64,000 nt of DNA from Cenococcum geophilum 1.58 (GCA_001692895.1 KV748252.1:496001-560000); one strand, 5' to 3'. Counted from the first letter of the stretch, positions 24,557 through 36,304 are shown. Notes: generated from the letters alone by a model not told the origin. Translations and numbers: made by a program.

Positions 24557-24767
24557 TGTGAGGTGAGGATGTAGATAGGGAGTCCAATGATAGAACAATA
24601 GGTATATTGTATAGACAGAGACGAATCCTTAAGGGAGAAGGAGGAGTCTGAGGTGCGAGGTAAGGGGTTTCCATAGGCACGTGCAGCGCACGTGCCTCAC
24701 AGGCGAGTCGCCTGCGGGTCGCCTGTACCTCGCAGCTACATAGCTATCTACTCAGGTTTCACCTGAC
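24557..24767. mobile_element. 211-bp MITE in the Copia-1 leader
   Basis: Present in copy 2 and absent at the matching place of copy 1 (2735-2740). Ends are imperfect inverted repeats (tgtgaggtga and tcacctgaca) with a further tagatag/ctatcta pair inside. It is flanked by a 5-bp duplication aaagg (24552-24556, 24768-24772). Its right half is rich in perfect hairpins, for example ggcacgtgcagcgcacgtgc and ggcgagtcgcc. It is GC-rich and not RIPped. Confidence 0.8.
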
Positions 24768-24970
24768 AAAAGGTCTGTATTCGCGTCTATAAACTTTCGG
24801 TAAACCGTACTAAGACTTAAATAAGTATACAGAATTGGAGATAAGTCTGTAATCCCTAACTTCTAACCTTCTAGCAGGTCGTACTAGGAGTCTAAATAGG
24901 TAGTCGCTGTTGTATATCGCTTAGTGGGAGGTATAAAGTAATTGCTAATCTATGCGCGCTTACTAATTAG

Positions 24971-25243
24971 TGTTTATACTAACTTAATGGTATAAGTAAG
25001 TTATATCCCAGGGCACGAAATACGTATAGTATCGTATGCTCTTTTAGATAATGGTGACTGTCGATTATATAAAGCAGACTACGTGGTCTATATACTAATG
25101 CACCCCCCCCCCCTAATTAGTTAGTGCTTTATAAGTGCACTAGACGCGTAAGTAAGTGGTTAGTATACTAAACGCGTAAACGCGTACCTGGTATACCAAA
25201 TGCGTAAGTACGCGGTTAGTATAATAGGTGTTATAATTATATA
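24971..25243 (-). repeat. 5' LTR of Copia-1 copy 2
   Basis: Partner of 18895-19174. The two differ by poly-C length and by many C/T and G/A substitutions. It is followed by the ataat duplication at 25244-25248. Confidence 0.9.
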
Positions 25244-25248
25244 ATAAT

Positions 25249-25262
25249 AAATAATAATAATA

Positions 25263-25304
<42 letters not shown>

Positions 25305-25417
25305 TAAATAATAATAATAAATAATAATAATAAATAATAATAATAAATAATAATAAATAATAATAAATAATAATAAATAATAATAAATAATAATAAATAA
25401 TAATAATAAATAATAAT
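25249..25417. repeat. (AAT)n microsatellite, left part of the LINE D1 tail
   Basis: A pure mix of aat and aaat units, reading (ATT)n/(ATTT)n on the minus strand. It continues beyond Copia-2 copy A at 31401-31430. Its position at the 3' end of the minus-strand LINE D1 and beside the Gypsy-1 target duplication suggests it is that LINE's 3' tail, possibly expanded. Confidence 0.85.
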
Positions 25418-25632
25418 TGTTAGACTCACAAGGGGATATCACGTAGCTACGGTTCGTAGATAGTATAATAATTGTTTTTCTTCTCCTTGAAGAAAGGGGT
25501 GAGGAACTTAAGGTTCCTCACCACGCTAGTGCCGCGGCGGCACGTGATGGCAACTTGCCGCACGTAACGGCAACTTGCCATACGTGACGGTAATATGCCT
25601 TATATAGTGACCATTTACCTTTATTCTTAACA
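25418..25632 (-). repeat. 3' LTR of Copia-2 copy A
   Basis: 215 bp, tgttagactcacaagg to ttcttaaca. It holds an inverted repeat around the LTR middle (gaggaacttaaggttcctca) and three degenerate 18-bp units of the type gcacgtaacggcaacttg. Confidence 0.93.
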
Positions 25633-26014
25633 CTAGCAACTCTTCTTTTATAGTTGCCATCTATATATATATACCGCTTAACTAGCGGAATAAAAATCAA
25701 TCCTCCTTACTTACTATTGCCATTGTAATATAAGTCTCGCTGTCCCAAAATTTGCCTCTTAGCACGTGGTGCTTTCTTGCTTATAAGTTATAGGTAGGTA
25801 TCTTATCAGTAGGGCCGCTAAGGCGCTAGCGGTAAGCGAGCTAATAGCGATTTTCTATCCCGGGGATGGAAAATCCTAATTGGCTGGTTTAAGTTAGGGT
25901 CTGTAGAATCTAACTAATTAAACAACTTCGACCGCTGGTCAAAGTTCCTGGACATCTCAAGACCTCACGTGACTAAGAAATTTCTGGGGACTCCCTTTTA
26001 ACCTAACCTTTAAC

Positions 26015-29000
26015 TTATACACGCAGAGTATTTATGTTAACAAACGTCTCTAGTGCCTTATTTAGGTTCGCCTTTATTATCGCATCTACTAGGTTATTTT
26101 GGCCATTAATCCATTAAATCTTAAAGAGTTCTTAACGCTTATAGGATTGCTAAAGTGCCATAATATCGATTATGAGGCGCTTTTCCTTCGTGGTACCGAG
26201 CTTAACTAAATACTTATAGAGGGAAAATAAATCGGTGTACACAATTATAGGGATAACGGAAAGTTTAAGTCGATCTATAATCATCTTTAGGGTAGTTCCA
26301 ATTGCAATTGCCATATTAACTCCGCTAACTATTCTATATATCTCTAACGCCAAAACACTTCGGGTAACGCGCTTGCTCTTAGTTAAGCTCTAATAGATAA
26401 AATTGCCATAGATTGTGAAGTCATTCTCTCTAGTAAATTCGTTCGCGATAATAATCTTATATCCTAACTAGGAGCTAAAATCTTTATTATTTGCAAACGA
26501 TCCATCGATAAATATAAAGAGCTTAGCGGTAGGAAGATTAATAGGCACGTAGAGTAGTCCCTGATTAAGATAGTTCATTTACCAGAAAAGACGTTTATTT
26601 AGGGCAAGAACGTCGTCCTTAGTTGGTTTCTAGTGTTAGGCGGTAACAGAGAGATTAAATGAAGCCTTAGGTTAACAGATAGAAGCAATATAAGCTCCGC
26701 AAGCGCGTTACTCTACGTATCCTTGCTTCGGGGAATTAACGTTAATAACGTTGATCTTCTTACCTTAACCCTTCTGGCGTAAAGCAATAGAATCCTCGTT
26801 TAGGGAGAGGATACATTGCTATAAGATTTGCCTTTACTAGCTCATCCTCTTTAAGAGCTGAGAATTGGTCGTCTCCTAAGATAATTGTATTATTAGTTTA
26901 TATACTGACGATTCCGAATAGGGTTCCCGTGGTTGTGATAAGGAAGTAGGGATTAAATATAGAAGTAGTTATTAAAAGCTTCTCTTTATAGTGCTTGCTG
27001 TAGGTAGCCCACCAGTAAGTTCCTGCCTCTGCGATTCTATATAATGGCTTAAGTATAACTATGATCGTGTCTTTAGGATACTGGTGGCGAATTTACTCCG
27101 GAAGGTATGCCAATATTAAGCGCTGAAGGTGTATCTTTGATTAGGTGTAGGCTTAAGTAATATCTTATAAATAAACTGCTATTCTATTCTTTATTAAGGA
27201 GGGAGCTAATGTAATAATAACTCGCTAACTAGCTCGTTAAATTATAGGAGATTGTGTAAGAATTATCTCTTTACTATTATCGTTGTAACCTTGGATGATA
27301 AGCCTTAATTTCTCAAATGGGGCGTTAGTAGCTTTGCCCTTGATCTTATTAACCATTCTTAACTTAAAGATGCAAACTCCATCGAACTTAGTAGGGTTAT
27401 ATTCCTTAAATTTAAAGACTCCTCTTGCGATAAGACCGTCGATCTCCTGCTTATTAGATGCTTAGAAAGGAGCTCCTAGGGTTATAATACGATCTTCCTT
27501 TTAGAGCTATTTTGCGAGCTTAAAGTTAGCCTTCTCTTTAGCTGTTATAAAGGCCATTAATAACTTGACTTTATTCTTAATGGCGGCAATAAATTATTCT
27601 TTAAAATTAATAAGGTGTTGGCGATTTCGTAATCCCTTTGGGTAACCTCTACCGCGTTATAGTTGTGGCGCATCTACTACAATTGTATTGGGATTATAGT
27701 CGCCTTCTAGAGCATGTTGATTATAGTTCTCTTCTAGGGCATCTTCTAGGGCATTCTGTAAAGGCTTGGAATTATTATCTTTATAGTAAGGCTTAATAAC
27801 AGTTAAACGGAATTAGGTGGGTCCGTAAGGCATCTAAATAGTGCAAGTTTAACCATTAATTATAATGAGTTAATATAGGCCTAACCATCCTCCCCTTTTA
27901 CGCTATACGCGTACTTTAGACTAGAGTGGCAGATTAAGCGTAGTTAAGGNATTTAGGCCATTTCTTATTCCTAGTACATTATTAACCTAGCGTGTAGCAT
28001 AGAGGCGTTATACCTCCTTTATTGCCTTGCGAATTGCCTTAGCTTATTATATAATAAAGGGAGATAGTAGAGAATCGTTAGTTATTTATGGGTAGGCGCT
28101 AAAGACTAGTAATATAGGTACGAGTCCATCCGGGCTAGCGGAATCGTTAATAGCTTTAATAGCCATTTATAAGGTAAGTTCTTCGCTAGCGTCCTTTAGT
28201 TCTAAAGAGATAATTTTATATACGCGGCGTAATAGCGCGTAATATTGCTTTACTTTTCCGATACTATTATGTGCCTTAATAGGGACTTCCTTAACCTCAA
28301 TTGCTATTGCCTTTATTTGTTATCAGAACTCTATAGATAAGAAGTTCTTTCTTACGTTATGGACGATTTAATTAGGGGGTCCTAGGTAGATATTAATCTA
28401 GCATAATTAAAGGGTATCCTATGCGTTCCTAGCTAATATATCCTTTAAGAATTGTGCGGCTTAGAAGGAGGTTAAAAAGTTAACAACTTAGAGTACTGGC
28501 TTGCCGCTGAGGTATATAACGTCGACAATGATACAGAAGTTAAAGTCGTAGTTATCTTTAAGGGTAAACTTAAATCGGCTAGGGGACCTCTGGTTCATTT
28601 AGTAGTGGTAATAGTATTTTATAAAATGCTTAATTGCCTTAACCTTAACTTTATAGCCTACTTGCTAAAGAACCCTAAGCAATTAGTAAACTAATAGGTA
28701 ACCAAAACGACGGTATAGTTGGCGTAACTCTAACTTAGTTAAATAGCTCTAAGCAACACTCTTTTCTGGTTATTAAAGGAGCAGCTAAGGGTAACCCTAC
28801 TTACGTATAATAGGCACCTGATTATCTCCCTACACAAGCATATTCTTAAGGTTATTAAGCTTAACGCCTAGTTTATCTATATCCCTGATGCAAAATAGAA
28901 ACGGGGTGTTTATAGAAATAACATAAAAAGTGATATACCCTAAGGGGGTTTAAACCCTAATTATGCCGAGAGAGATTATAGTACCTTTACCAAAACGAAT

Positions 29001-30824
29001 CGTGTGTTAGCCTGCCGTTAAATGGTTAATCTAAATAGAGCTATTAAGCTACTAAAGGGCTCGAACTTAAGGTTCTCCTGCTGTAGATACTCCTGCGGCT
29101 CCAGTATCCGGCATAATACTATAGAAGACGTTCGCCGAGTATCTGTTGTTAAAGGAAAACGCAGAGCTCTCCTTTGGCTTGTTAAAGATATCTAACTTTA
29201 TAATAAAATGGAGCGTAGATTAGTTATTAAGAACAGCGACGGTTTGTGTGCCATTTACCTTACCATACTTAGTAAAGTACTGGTTAGGTGAGTAGTCCTC
29301 AATTTCTATATCCATAAGGAGCTGTTCGGTCTTATTAACCTTACCCTTAAGGTCTTTTACGCCTTNATATTAAACNAGNAAGCTTTAGAANTAGGCNNNA
29401 GTAACNTTATAATTTCNNACNTTTCTTATACTCTAACGGAACTTATTATATACCTCTTTTCGCTTATTAAGGGAGTGTCTAGTTAACTAGCAATTTAGCT
29501 TCTTACAAACGTAGCACTTCTTCTAGCGATTACTTCGAAATAAACCTCTATAAGGACCTCTATAATTACCTTATAATTGACGTTAATTATACCCTTTGCT
29601 ATATTCCCTACTACGGCCGCCATATATTCAATTAGTCTAGTTATAATCGTATTGGTCGGGAACGCTTAGTTAGGTAGGGCTTTCGGTATAGAGCTATTGA
29701 GATTCTTGTATTCGCATCGCAGTACCTATAGTGGAGCGTAGCTCGGCATATACTCCTTTAAACATATCTATAGGTTTATATAGCGCTAAGTTGCACTTAG
29801 AAACGCCATAGTATGCTAAGATAACCTAGTCCCTTAGGCTATTCTCGTTTTAGTAAGTTTTGGTAAGTCCGCGTTAAATTTTCTAGAGTTTATTAAAGAG
29901 TAGTTAAAGACACTCTAGGCGAGTTATTGTTGGGTTAGAAGCGATAACTCTCTAGAATATAGTCTCCCGCCATTTAGATATATAGAGTTAGCGGTTCTTA
30001 TTAGTTTTAAAGTGGGCTCTAGTAAGCTAAAGCATTACATTAAAGCTATAGTTTTTACCTGCGATATAGTCGTAATAAAACGTTGCCGCCCGTCCCTTTA
30101 ATATAACAGAGAAAGTATAATAGAACTAGTGGTGTTAAATTTTAACCTTATTGCAGCAGTTATAAAAGACCTATAGTTTTGCTCTGAGTATATCGTATAA
30201 TTCTCCTCCAAACTTCTTCTCTTCGTCTAAATATACCTTTATTAAATTCGTGACTTCTTAAGATAGAGGCTTATCGGTTAGCTGGGATAGAGAAGTTAGA
30301 GGTAGTAGAGGTAGAGGAAGAGTACCTCTAGGTAGGAGAGTACCTTTAGGTGGGAGAGTAGCGTTTTAGGGGTTTCGTTCCGAATTAAAGTTGCCTTCTA
30401 AAGAATATAGGTTAGTTTTAGGTTTCCGTAGTTAACGTATAATCTCAGCTTCCGTCTATACTGGTTCTTCTATACTAGTAAGAACGGCGTAAATATTACT
30501 AGCAATTAGGTTACCGTCCTCAGCAACGTACACCCTATTTCTTTAAAGGAAGTCTCGAAAATCCTAAATAATATTAATATTACTAAGTGCCTAGGTATCG
30601 GCGGTCCATTCTATAAAATCTTCCCTAAAGTATTCTTATAACTATAAATTGGTATAATAGCTATCTTAGTAGAATAGAATATAATATAGGAGAAAGCCGT
30701 TAACTTGTTTTACGGTATAGGTTATTATATTAAAGGTAAATACGTCCTAATCTTTATTGATAAGTTTTGTGTATGTAGCTACCCCTAGTAATAAGGAGTC
30801 TCCCTAGTTGTTTAGAGTGGCCAT
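26015..30824 (-). pseudogene. Copia-2 copy A gag-pol polyprotein, RIP-inactivated
   Basis: It is homologous throughout to the better-preserved copy C (43091-47947) and reads from ATG 30824 to a stop at 26015-26017. The same domain order is traceable: Gag, zinc knuckle near 29520-29470, protease near 29110-29080, integrase finger near 28740-28590, reverse transcriptase about 27450-26850, RNase H about 26350-26060 (LALEIYRIVSGVNMAIAIG and VYTDLFSLYKYLVKLG are still readable). The span is not a multiple of three, so indels exist besides the TAG/TAA stops. No part is likely to be functional. Confidence 0.88.
29366..29423. other. Cluster of undetermined bases in Copia-2 copy A
   Basis: About ten N positions in under 60 bp. 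Similar clusters are at 32657-32710 (copy B) and 49339-49573 (LINE D3), with single Ns at 27950, 36112 and 53740. They fall in multi-copy sequence, which suggests collapsed or ambiguous assembly. Confidence 0.85.
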
Positions 30825-31185
30825 AGTTATATTTTTAGAGGAAGGGAATATTAGTGGTATAGGGATTGTTGTTTAGTACGCGTTCGTGATGTATATTTGC
30901 GATTATAGGGCTTAGGACTAGTTTTAGCCTTAAATCGCGAAGACTTGTAAAGCATATTATTCTGTGTAATAGACGCAAGAATCCGTAATCTTAGAAAGGC
31001 TTAGGACCAGTTTTAGCCTTTAAATCCTTAGATTTATGGAAGAGTTCTATTTAAGGTTTAGGACCAGTTCTAACCTTAAAAGACAGCTTCCTTTAGCACA
31101 AGTAGCACTGGTATAGTGGCTTATCTCTTCTTAGTGGAATACCTAGCTGCTCTGTGGTATAACAGTAAAGTTAACTACTAATTAG

Positions 31186-31400
31186 TGTTAGACTTATAAG
31201 GGGATATCACGTAGCTACGGTTCGTAGATAGTATAATGATTGTTTTTCTTCTCCTTAAAGAAAGGGGTGAGGAACTTAAGGTTCCTCACCACGCTAGTGC
31301 CGCGGCGGCACGTGATGGCAACTTGCCGCACGTAACGGTAACTTGCCACACGTGACGGTAATATGCCTTATATAGTGACCATTTGCCTTTATTCCCAACA
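31186..31400 (-). repeat. 5' LTR of Copia-2 copy A
   Basis: 215 bp partner of 25418-25632. It begins tgttagacttataagg and ends ttcccaaca; differences are transitions. Confidence 0.93.
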
Positions 31401-31510
31401 ATAATAAATAATAATAAATAATAATTTATTGCTTAACGTTTAATTTAAATCCCTATTAGGCCTATGCGGACTACTCCTTATTTATATATAGGGAGAAAAC
31501 TTAACTTAAG
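31401..31510 (-). repeat. Rest of the (AAT)n tail and 3' UTR of LINE D1
   Basis: The microsatellite continues to about 31430, followed by 80 bp of AT-rich sequence without a gene, ending in the ttaag target duplication (31506-31510) of copy B. Assignment to D1 is by position. Confidence 0.65.
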
Positions 31511-31685
31511 TATTGGTTATATAAGGTAATATTACGTAGCTACGGTTCGTAGATAGTATAATAATTGTTTTATATATTTTTATAAGGGAGGGCGAGGAGC
31601 TTAAGGCTCCTCGCCACGCTAGTGCCGCGGCGACACGTAACGGCAACTTGCCTTATATAACGGTAACTTGCCTATATTCCTAACA
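31511..31685 (-). repeat. 3' LTR of Copia-2 copy B (short form)
   Basis: 175 bp, 20 bp shorter than its partner because it has one fewer unit of the acgcaacggcaacttgcc repeat. The terminal TG reads TA by RIP. Confidence 0.9.
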
Positions 31686-32952
31686 CTAGCAGCTCTTCTT
31701 TTATAGTTGCTATCTATATATATATACCGCTCGACTAGCGTAATAAATATTAATCCTCCTTACTTACTATTGCTATTATAATATAAGTCTTACTATCCTA
31801 AATTTTGCCTTTTAGCACATGGCGCTTTCTTACTTAGGAGTTATAGACAGATATCTTATTTGGAGGGCCGCTAAGGCGCTAGTAGTAAGCGAGCTAATAG
31901 CGATTTTCTATCCCAGGGATGGAAAATCCTAATTAGCTAGGTTAAGTTAGGGTCTATAAAATATTATACCCCCCCCTTCTAAAAAGTCTTAGCAAGAGAA
32001 TCTAACTAATTAGATAACTTTAACCGCTGGTTAAAGTTCCTAGACATCTTAAGACCTCTTATAACTAAGAAATTTCTAGGGACTTCCTTTTAACCTAACC
32101 TTTAACTTATATACGTAGAGTATTTGTATTAATAAACGTCTCTAGTACCTTATTTGGGTTCGCCTTTATTATTACATTTACTGGGTTATCTTAGCTATTA
32201 ATCTATTAAATCTTAAAGAGTTTTTAACGCTTATAGGATTGCCGAAGTGCTATAATATCGATTATAAGGCGCTTCTCCTTTATAGTACCAAGCTTAACTA
32301 AATACTTATAGAGGGAATATAAGTTGGTGTATATAATTATAGGGATAATAGGAAGTTTGAGTCGATCGATAATTATCTTTAGGGTAGTTCCAATTGCAAT
32401 TACTATATTAACTCCACTAACTATTCCATATATCTTTAAGGCTAAAACACTTTAGGTAATGCGCTTGCTCTTAGTTAAGCTTTAATAGATAAGATTACTA
32501 TAGATTATAAAGTCATTCTCTCTAGTAAATTCGTTCGCGATAATAATCTTATATCCTAACTAGGAGCTAAAATCTTTGTTATTTGCGAATAATCTATTAA
32601 TAAATATAAAGAGCTTAGCGGTAGGAAGATTAATAGGCATATAGAGTAGTCCCTAATNNAGATAGTTTATTTACTAGNAAAGANGTTTATTTAGGGCAAN
32701 AANGTTNTCNTTAGTTGGTTCCTAGTATTAGGCGGTAACGGAGAGATTAAATAAAGCCTTAGGTTGATAGATAGAAGCAATATAAGCTTCGCAAGCGCGT
32801 TACTCTACATATCCTTACTTTAGGGAATTAACGTTAATAATATCAATCTTCTTACTTTAACCCTTCTGGCGTAAAGTAATAGAATTCTTATTTAGGGAGA
32901 GGATGTATCTATTAAAAAGTAATAGTGTTATTAAATTAAGCTTTTCCTTCGG

Positions 32953-33191
32953 CATTAGGAATTTTTTTTTTGGCCCCGTTGTTGCAAGCGAAAATCGGGG
33001 TCTGCAAAACCTGCGTAAGTCGCAATTTTGGCAATTTGCGGGCAATTTGCAGCAATTTGCTACAAACACATAGGCTACCTATGCACGCGCCTGCCCTATC
33101 TATGTGTTTATAGCAAATTGCCAAAATTGCGACTTACGCAGACCCCGATTTTCGCTTGCAACAACGTGCCCAAAAATTTTTTTCCTGATGG
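32953..33191. repeat. Complete foldback unit at the left end of the 3.74-kb element
   Basis: 239 bp with arms cattaggaattttt... and ...ttttttcctgatg, sharing gttgcaagcgaaaatcgggg and cgtaagtcgcaattttggca in inverted orientation. The inner arm repeats the outer end of the whole element, so this could be a small MITE from which, or into which, the larger unit grew. Confidence 0.85.
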
Positions 33192-33192
33192 C

Positions 33193-33855
33193 CAGAGGCT
33201 CTGCACGAGGCTCTACATAAAGCTCTGCACGAAGCTCTGCACGAAGCTCTGCACGAAGCTCTGCACGAAGCTCTGCACGAAGCTCTGCACGAAGCTCTGC
33301 ACGAAGCTCTGCACGAAGCTCTGCACGAAGCTCTGCACGAAGCTCTGCACGAAGCTCTGCACGAAGCTCTGCACGAAGCTCTGCACGAAGCTCTGCACGA
33401 AGCTCTGCACGAAGCTCTGCACGAAGCTCTGCACGAAGCTCTGCACGAAGCTCTGCACGAAGCTCTGCACGAAGCTCTGCACGAAGCTCTGCACGAGGCT
33501 CTACACGAGGCTCTACATAAAGCTCTGCATATAGAGGCTCTGCACGAGGCTCTGCACGAAGCTCTATACAAAGCTCTACACAAGGCTCTGCACGAAGCTC
33601 TACATGAAGCTTTACATGAGGCTCTACGGGCTCTACACAAAGCTCTACGTACTAAGGCTCTGCATGAGGCTCTACACGAAGCTCTGCACAAAGCTCTACA
33701 CGAAGCTCTGCACAAAGCTCTATATAAAGTTCTACACGAAGCTCTGCACAAAGCTCTACGAAGCTCTACACGAAGCTCTACATATAGAGGCTCTGCACGA
33801 GGCTCTGCGCGAAGCTCTGCGTACGGAGGCTCTACACGAAGCTCTACACAAAGCC
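33193..33855 (+). repeat. 12-bp minisatellite array 1 (gctctgcacgaa)
   Basis: About 22 consecutive identical 12-bp units from about 33231 to 33495, then degenerate units (gctctacacgaa, gctctacataaa) to 33855. As 12 is a multiple of three, all frames stay open and produce long repetitive spurious frames on both strands (TKLC, CRAS and VQSF repeats). Confidence 0.95.
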
Positions 33856-33877
33856 TTTGTGTGTGCGCGTGACACAC

Positions 33878-35741
33878 TACTATCGGGTCCCCGCTTATCT
33901 CAGGTGGCCTCAGCCGCTTCTCTGAGGAATTTGTGGCGTTGCATGGCCCCACTCCAAAGCCACAGCCCCACTCTGTAAACTCGTCGAACTCCTAAGCCAA
34001 TCAGCGGCTCACACTAACTCCTCCGAACTCCTGAGCCAATAGAACCTCGCGCTACCCCCTAGACCCCTACACCCCCCCAAATTCCTCTGCGAAGCGTCTG
34101 AGAGATTATGGGCGCGTGTTTGCTGTAAGCCAGGCCAGATTTCTAACGCTTGTTAACTTCAAGCAACTATAACAGGGTTAATCTAGCAGCTATGGCTACA
34201 GTTCGCGATGCAATTAAATTATGATCTCCTTTACTAGTATATTTTAATTAATATAGCTAGCTAACCACCGTATTAAGGGTCAAAGTATAGCCTTAAAGTT
34301 CAAAAACGTGCTTTTTGAAGCCAGGCCGACCCAACTAGCTTGTCGACACAGCGACCATACTCCACCACCACACCTCTATTCACCCTAAAACTTCCTAAGG
34401 TACCTCTTACAAACAGCTCACCTAATTATACTATACCTATACTAGTAGGTATGGATTTGCTTCGCAGTAGGGGGGAAGCTTTAGGTAGAGGCTCGTGCAG
34501 AGCTTTAGTAGAGCTTCGTGTAGAGTTTCGTGCAGAGCTTTGTGCAGAGCTTCGTGCAGAGCTTCGTGCAGAGCTTTGTGCAGAGCTTCGTGCAGAGCTT
34601 CGTGCAGAGCTTCGTGCAGAGCTTCGTGCAGAGCTTCGTGCAGAGCTTCGTGCAAAGCTTCGTGTAGAGCTTCGTACAGAGCTTCGTGCGGAGCCTTGTG
34701 CAGAGCCATGTGCAGGCGTGCAGACGTGTAGATTGCAGACGTGCAGACGTGCAGACATTCGTACGGGCGTTCGTGTGGGTGACTAATTAATTGATTAATT
34801 GTATGGACGTTTATAAAGCCGTTCGTACGGGCGTTTGGTTAGTTAATCGTACAGACGTTTATAGAGCCGTTCGTGTAGACGATTATAGAGACTTCCTAGT
34901 ATATCAGTGCTGCGTATTAGGAGAGTTTTGGAGCTCCGTATTAAGCTTCGAGTAGAGCTTCAAGCAGAGCCTCGCGTAGAGCTTTTAAGCAGAGCTTTTG
35001 AGCAGAGCTCCGTGCAGAGCCTTAAGTAGAGCTTCGAGCAGAGCGTCATGCAGAGCTTCGAGCAGAGCTTTGATAGAGCTTTAAGTGGAGCCTCGTGCAG
35101 AGCTTTGAGTAGGGCTTCAAGCAGAGCTTCGAGCGGAGTAGAGCTTTAAGTAGAAAGCTTCCCTATATAGACCTTTATTTAGGCTTGTTTTTAAAGGCCT
35201 TGTAAACGGCTCTGTACAGAGCTTTGAGCAGAGCTTTAATATAGGCGTTCGTGCAGGCGTTCGTGCAGGCGTTCGTGCAAGCGTTCGTGCAGGCGTTCGG
35301 TGCATGCGTTCGTGCAGGTTGTGGGACGTTTGTAGGGGTTATTAGGGGCACGGTCGGGCTCTATTGCGAATGCAATATATAGAGTAGGAGATGAGCTTTC
35401 AAATGGAGGTATTGGCGAGCTGAAGAGCTATATTAGGGTCGAAGTACGACGTCGAAGGCGATACAACTGTATCCACCAGTGAGGCTGTACAGCCCTTACA
35501 AAACGCGCCCATAATCTCTCAGACCCTCGAGAGGAATCCCCTCGGCGCTCTATAATTGGCTGCTAAAGCTAGCGCAAGCACTAACGCCTGCGGCGTACAT
35601 TAGCTGCGGCGCCCAGTCGCTAATTGGCTTAGGTGTGGCGGTGCCAGCCGCTAATTGGCTCAGAAGTTTGCAGGAGGTAAGGTGGATTTTCTCTCCGAGG
35701 GTCTGAGTCAACTGAGATAAGCCCCGCTATATTCCCGATAG
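33878..35741. repeat. Inner inverted arms inside the 3.74-kb element
   Basis: Two blocks are repeated in inverse order and orientation: ccgcttatctcag at 33891-33904 with its complement at 35712-35726, flanked by ctatcggg/cccgatag; and tctgagagattatgggcgcg at 34097-34116 with its complement at 35503-35522. Weaker matches (gagccaat, cagcggct) lie between. They bracket the second 12-bp array, suggesting a nested foldback of about 1.86 kb. Confidence 0.75.
34486..34710 (-). repeat. 12-bp minisatellite array 2, inverted relative to array 1
   Basis: About 17 units of gagcttcgtgca, the reverse complement of the array 1 unit. A looser version (cagagcttcgag) continues at 34930-35150, and a gcgttcgtgcag repeat follows at 35245-35320. 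Confidence 0.93.
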
Positions 35742-35854
35742 CCTCTACACGTGCCTCTGCCAAGTATACCCCTATATACACCTAGGTAGCCACCTCATTT
35801 TTACCCTTCCTACATCCTCCCTACCTAGGAAGACACCAGAACGACAGCCAAGCA

Positions 35855-36038
35855 GACGACCGTCGCCGGAGCCAGACGACCATCGCCGGAGCTAGACGAC
35901 CATCGCCGGAACTAGACGACCGTCGTCAGAGCTAGACGACCGTCGCCGGAGCCAGATGACCGTCAGAGCTAGACGACCGTCGCCGGAGCCAGATGACCGT
36001 CGTCATCGCCACACGACCGTCGCCAGAGCCACACGACA
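35855..36038 (+). repeat. 20-bp minisatellite (gacgaccgtcgccggagcca)
   Basis: Nine or so units of 17-20 bp with C/T and A/G variants, near the right side of the 3.74-kb element. It is followed by cgatcgatcgatcg at 36078-36091. Confidence 0.9.
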
Positions 36039-36099
36039 ACCGTTCAAACGACCAGCCAGCGAACACGATAAACGATTCGATCGATCGATCGAATCAAGG

Positions 36100-36257
36100 T
36101 GACATAGACAGNTAGGCACAGACAGGTAGGCACAGATAGGTAGGCATAGACGGGTAGGTATAGACGGACGGACAGACAGGTAGGTAGGCAAGCAGGCAGG
36201 TAGGCAGGCAGGTAGGCAGGTAGGCAGGTAGGCAGGCAGGCAGGTAGGCATGTAGGT

Positions 36258-36296
<39 letters not shown>

Positions 36297-36304
36297 TAGG
36301 TAGA
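36100..36304 (+). repeat. Tetranucleotide repeat (ggca/ggta)n
   Basis: Interspersed caggtagg and ggcaggca units. The open frames on the minus strand here (Leu-Pro-Ala-Cys repeats) are products of the repeat. A second simple run, tttgtacaattcgtacag, is at 36470-36550. Confidence 0.9.

Larger units (their letters stand above)
18895..25243 (-). mobile_element. Copia-1 copy 2, full length
   Basis: A complete 6.3-kb Ty1/copia element with LTRs at 18895-19174 and 24971-25243 and target duplications ataat at 18890-18894 and 25244-25248. It inserted at the junction of Gypsy-1 and the ATT tail of LINE D1. A 211-bp MITE (24557-24767), absent from copy 1, interrupts its leader. The coding region is RIPped but retains more readable stretches than copy 1. 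Confidence 0.92.
25418..31400 (-). mobile_element. Copia-2 copy A, full length
   Basis: A 5983-bp Copia element on the minus strand with 215-bp LTRs at both ends and target duplications ataat (25413-25417, 31401-31405). It is inserted inside the microsatellite, which resumes immediately after it. It is heavily RIPped. A cluster of undetermined bases lies at about 29366-29423. Confidence 0.95.

Noticed and set aside
24447-24680. 77-codon minus-strand frame
   Set aside because: It straddles the Copia-1 leader repeats and the 211-bp MITE; it has no homologous frame in copy 1.
25140-25442. Ile/Tyr/Leu-only frames
   Set aside because: They are translations of the (AAT)n microsatellite.
33028-33978. 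Long open frames on both strands (up to 272 codons) of TKLC, CRAS or VQSF repeats
   Set aside because: They are products of the 12-bp minisatellite, whose unit is a multiple of three, so every frame stays open. There is no non-repetitive domain and no start context.
34340-34786. Open frames in the second 12-bp array
   Set aside because: Same cause as array 1: repeat-generated frames in several registers and both strands.
33193-36304. CRISPR-like array
   Set aside because: The repeats are contiguous 12-, 20- and 4-bp units without unique spacers, in a eukaryotic transposon-rich context.
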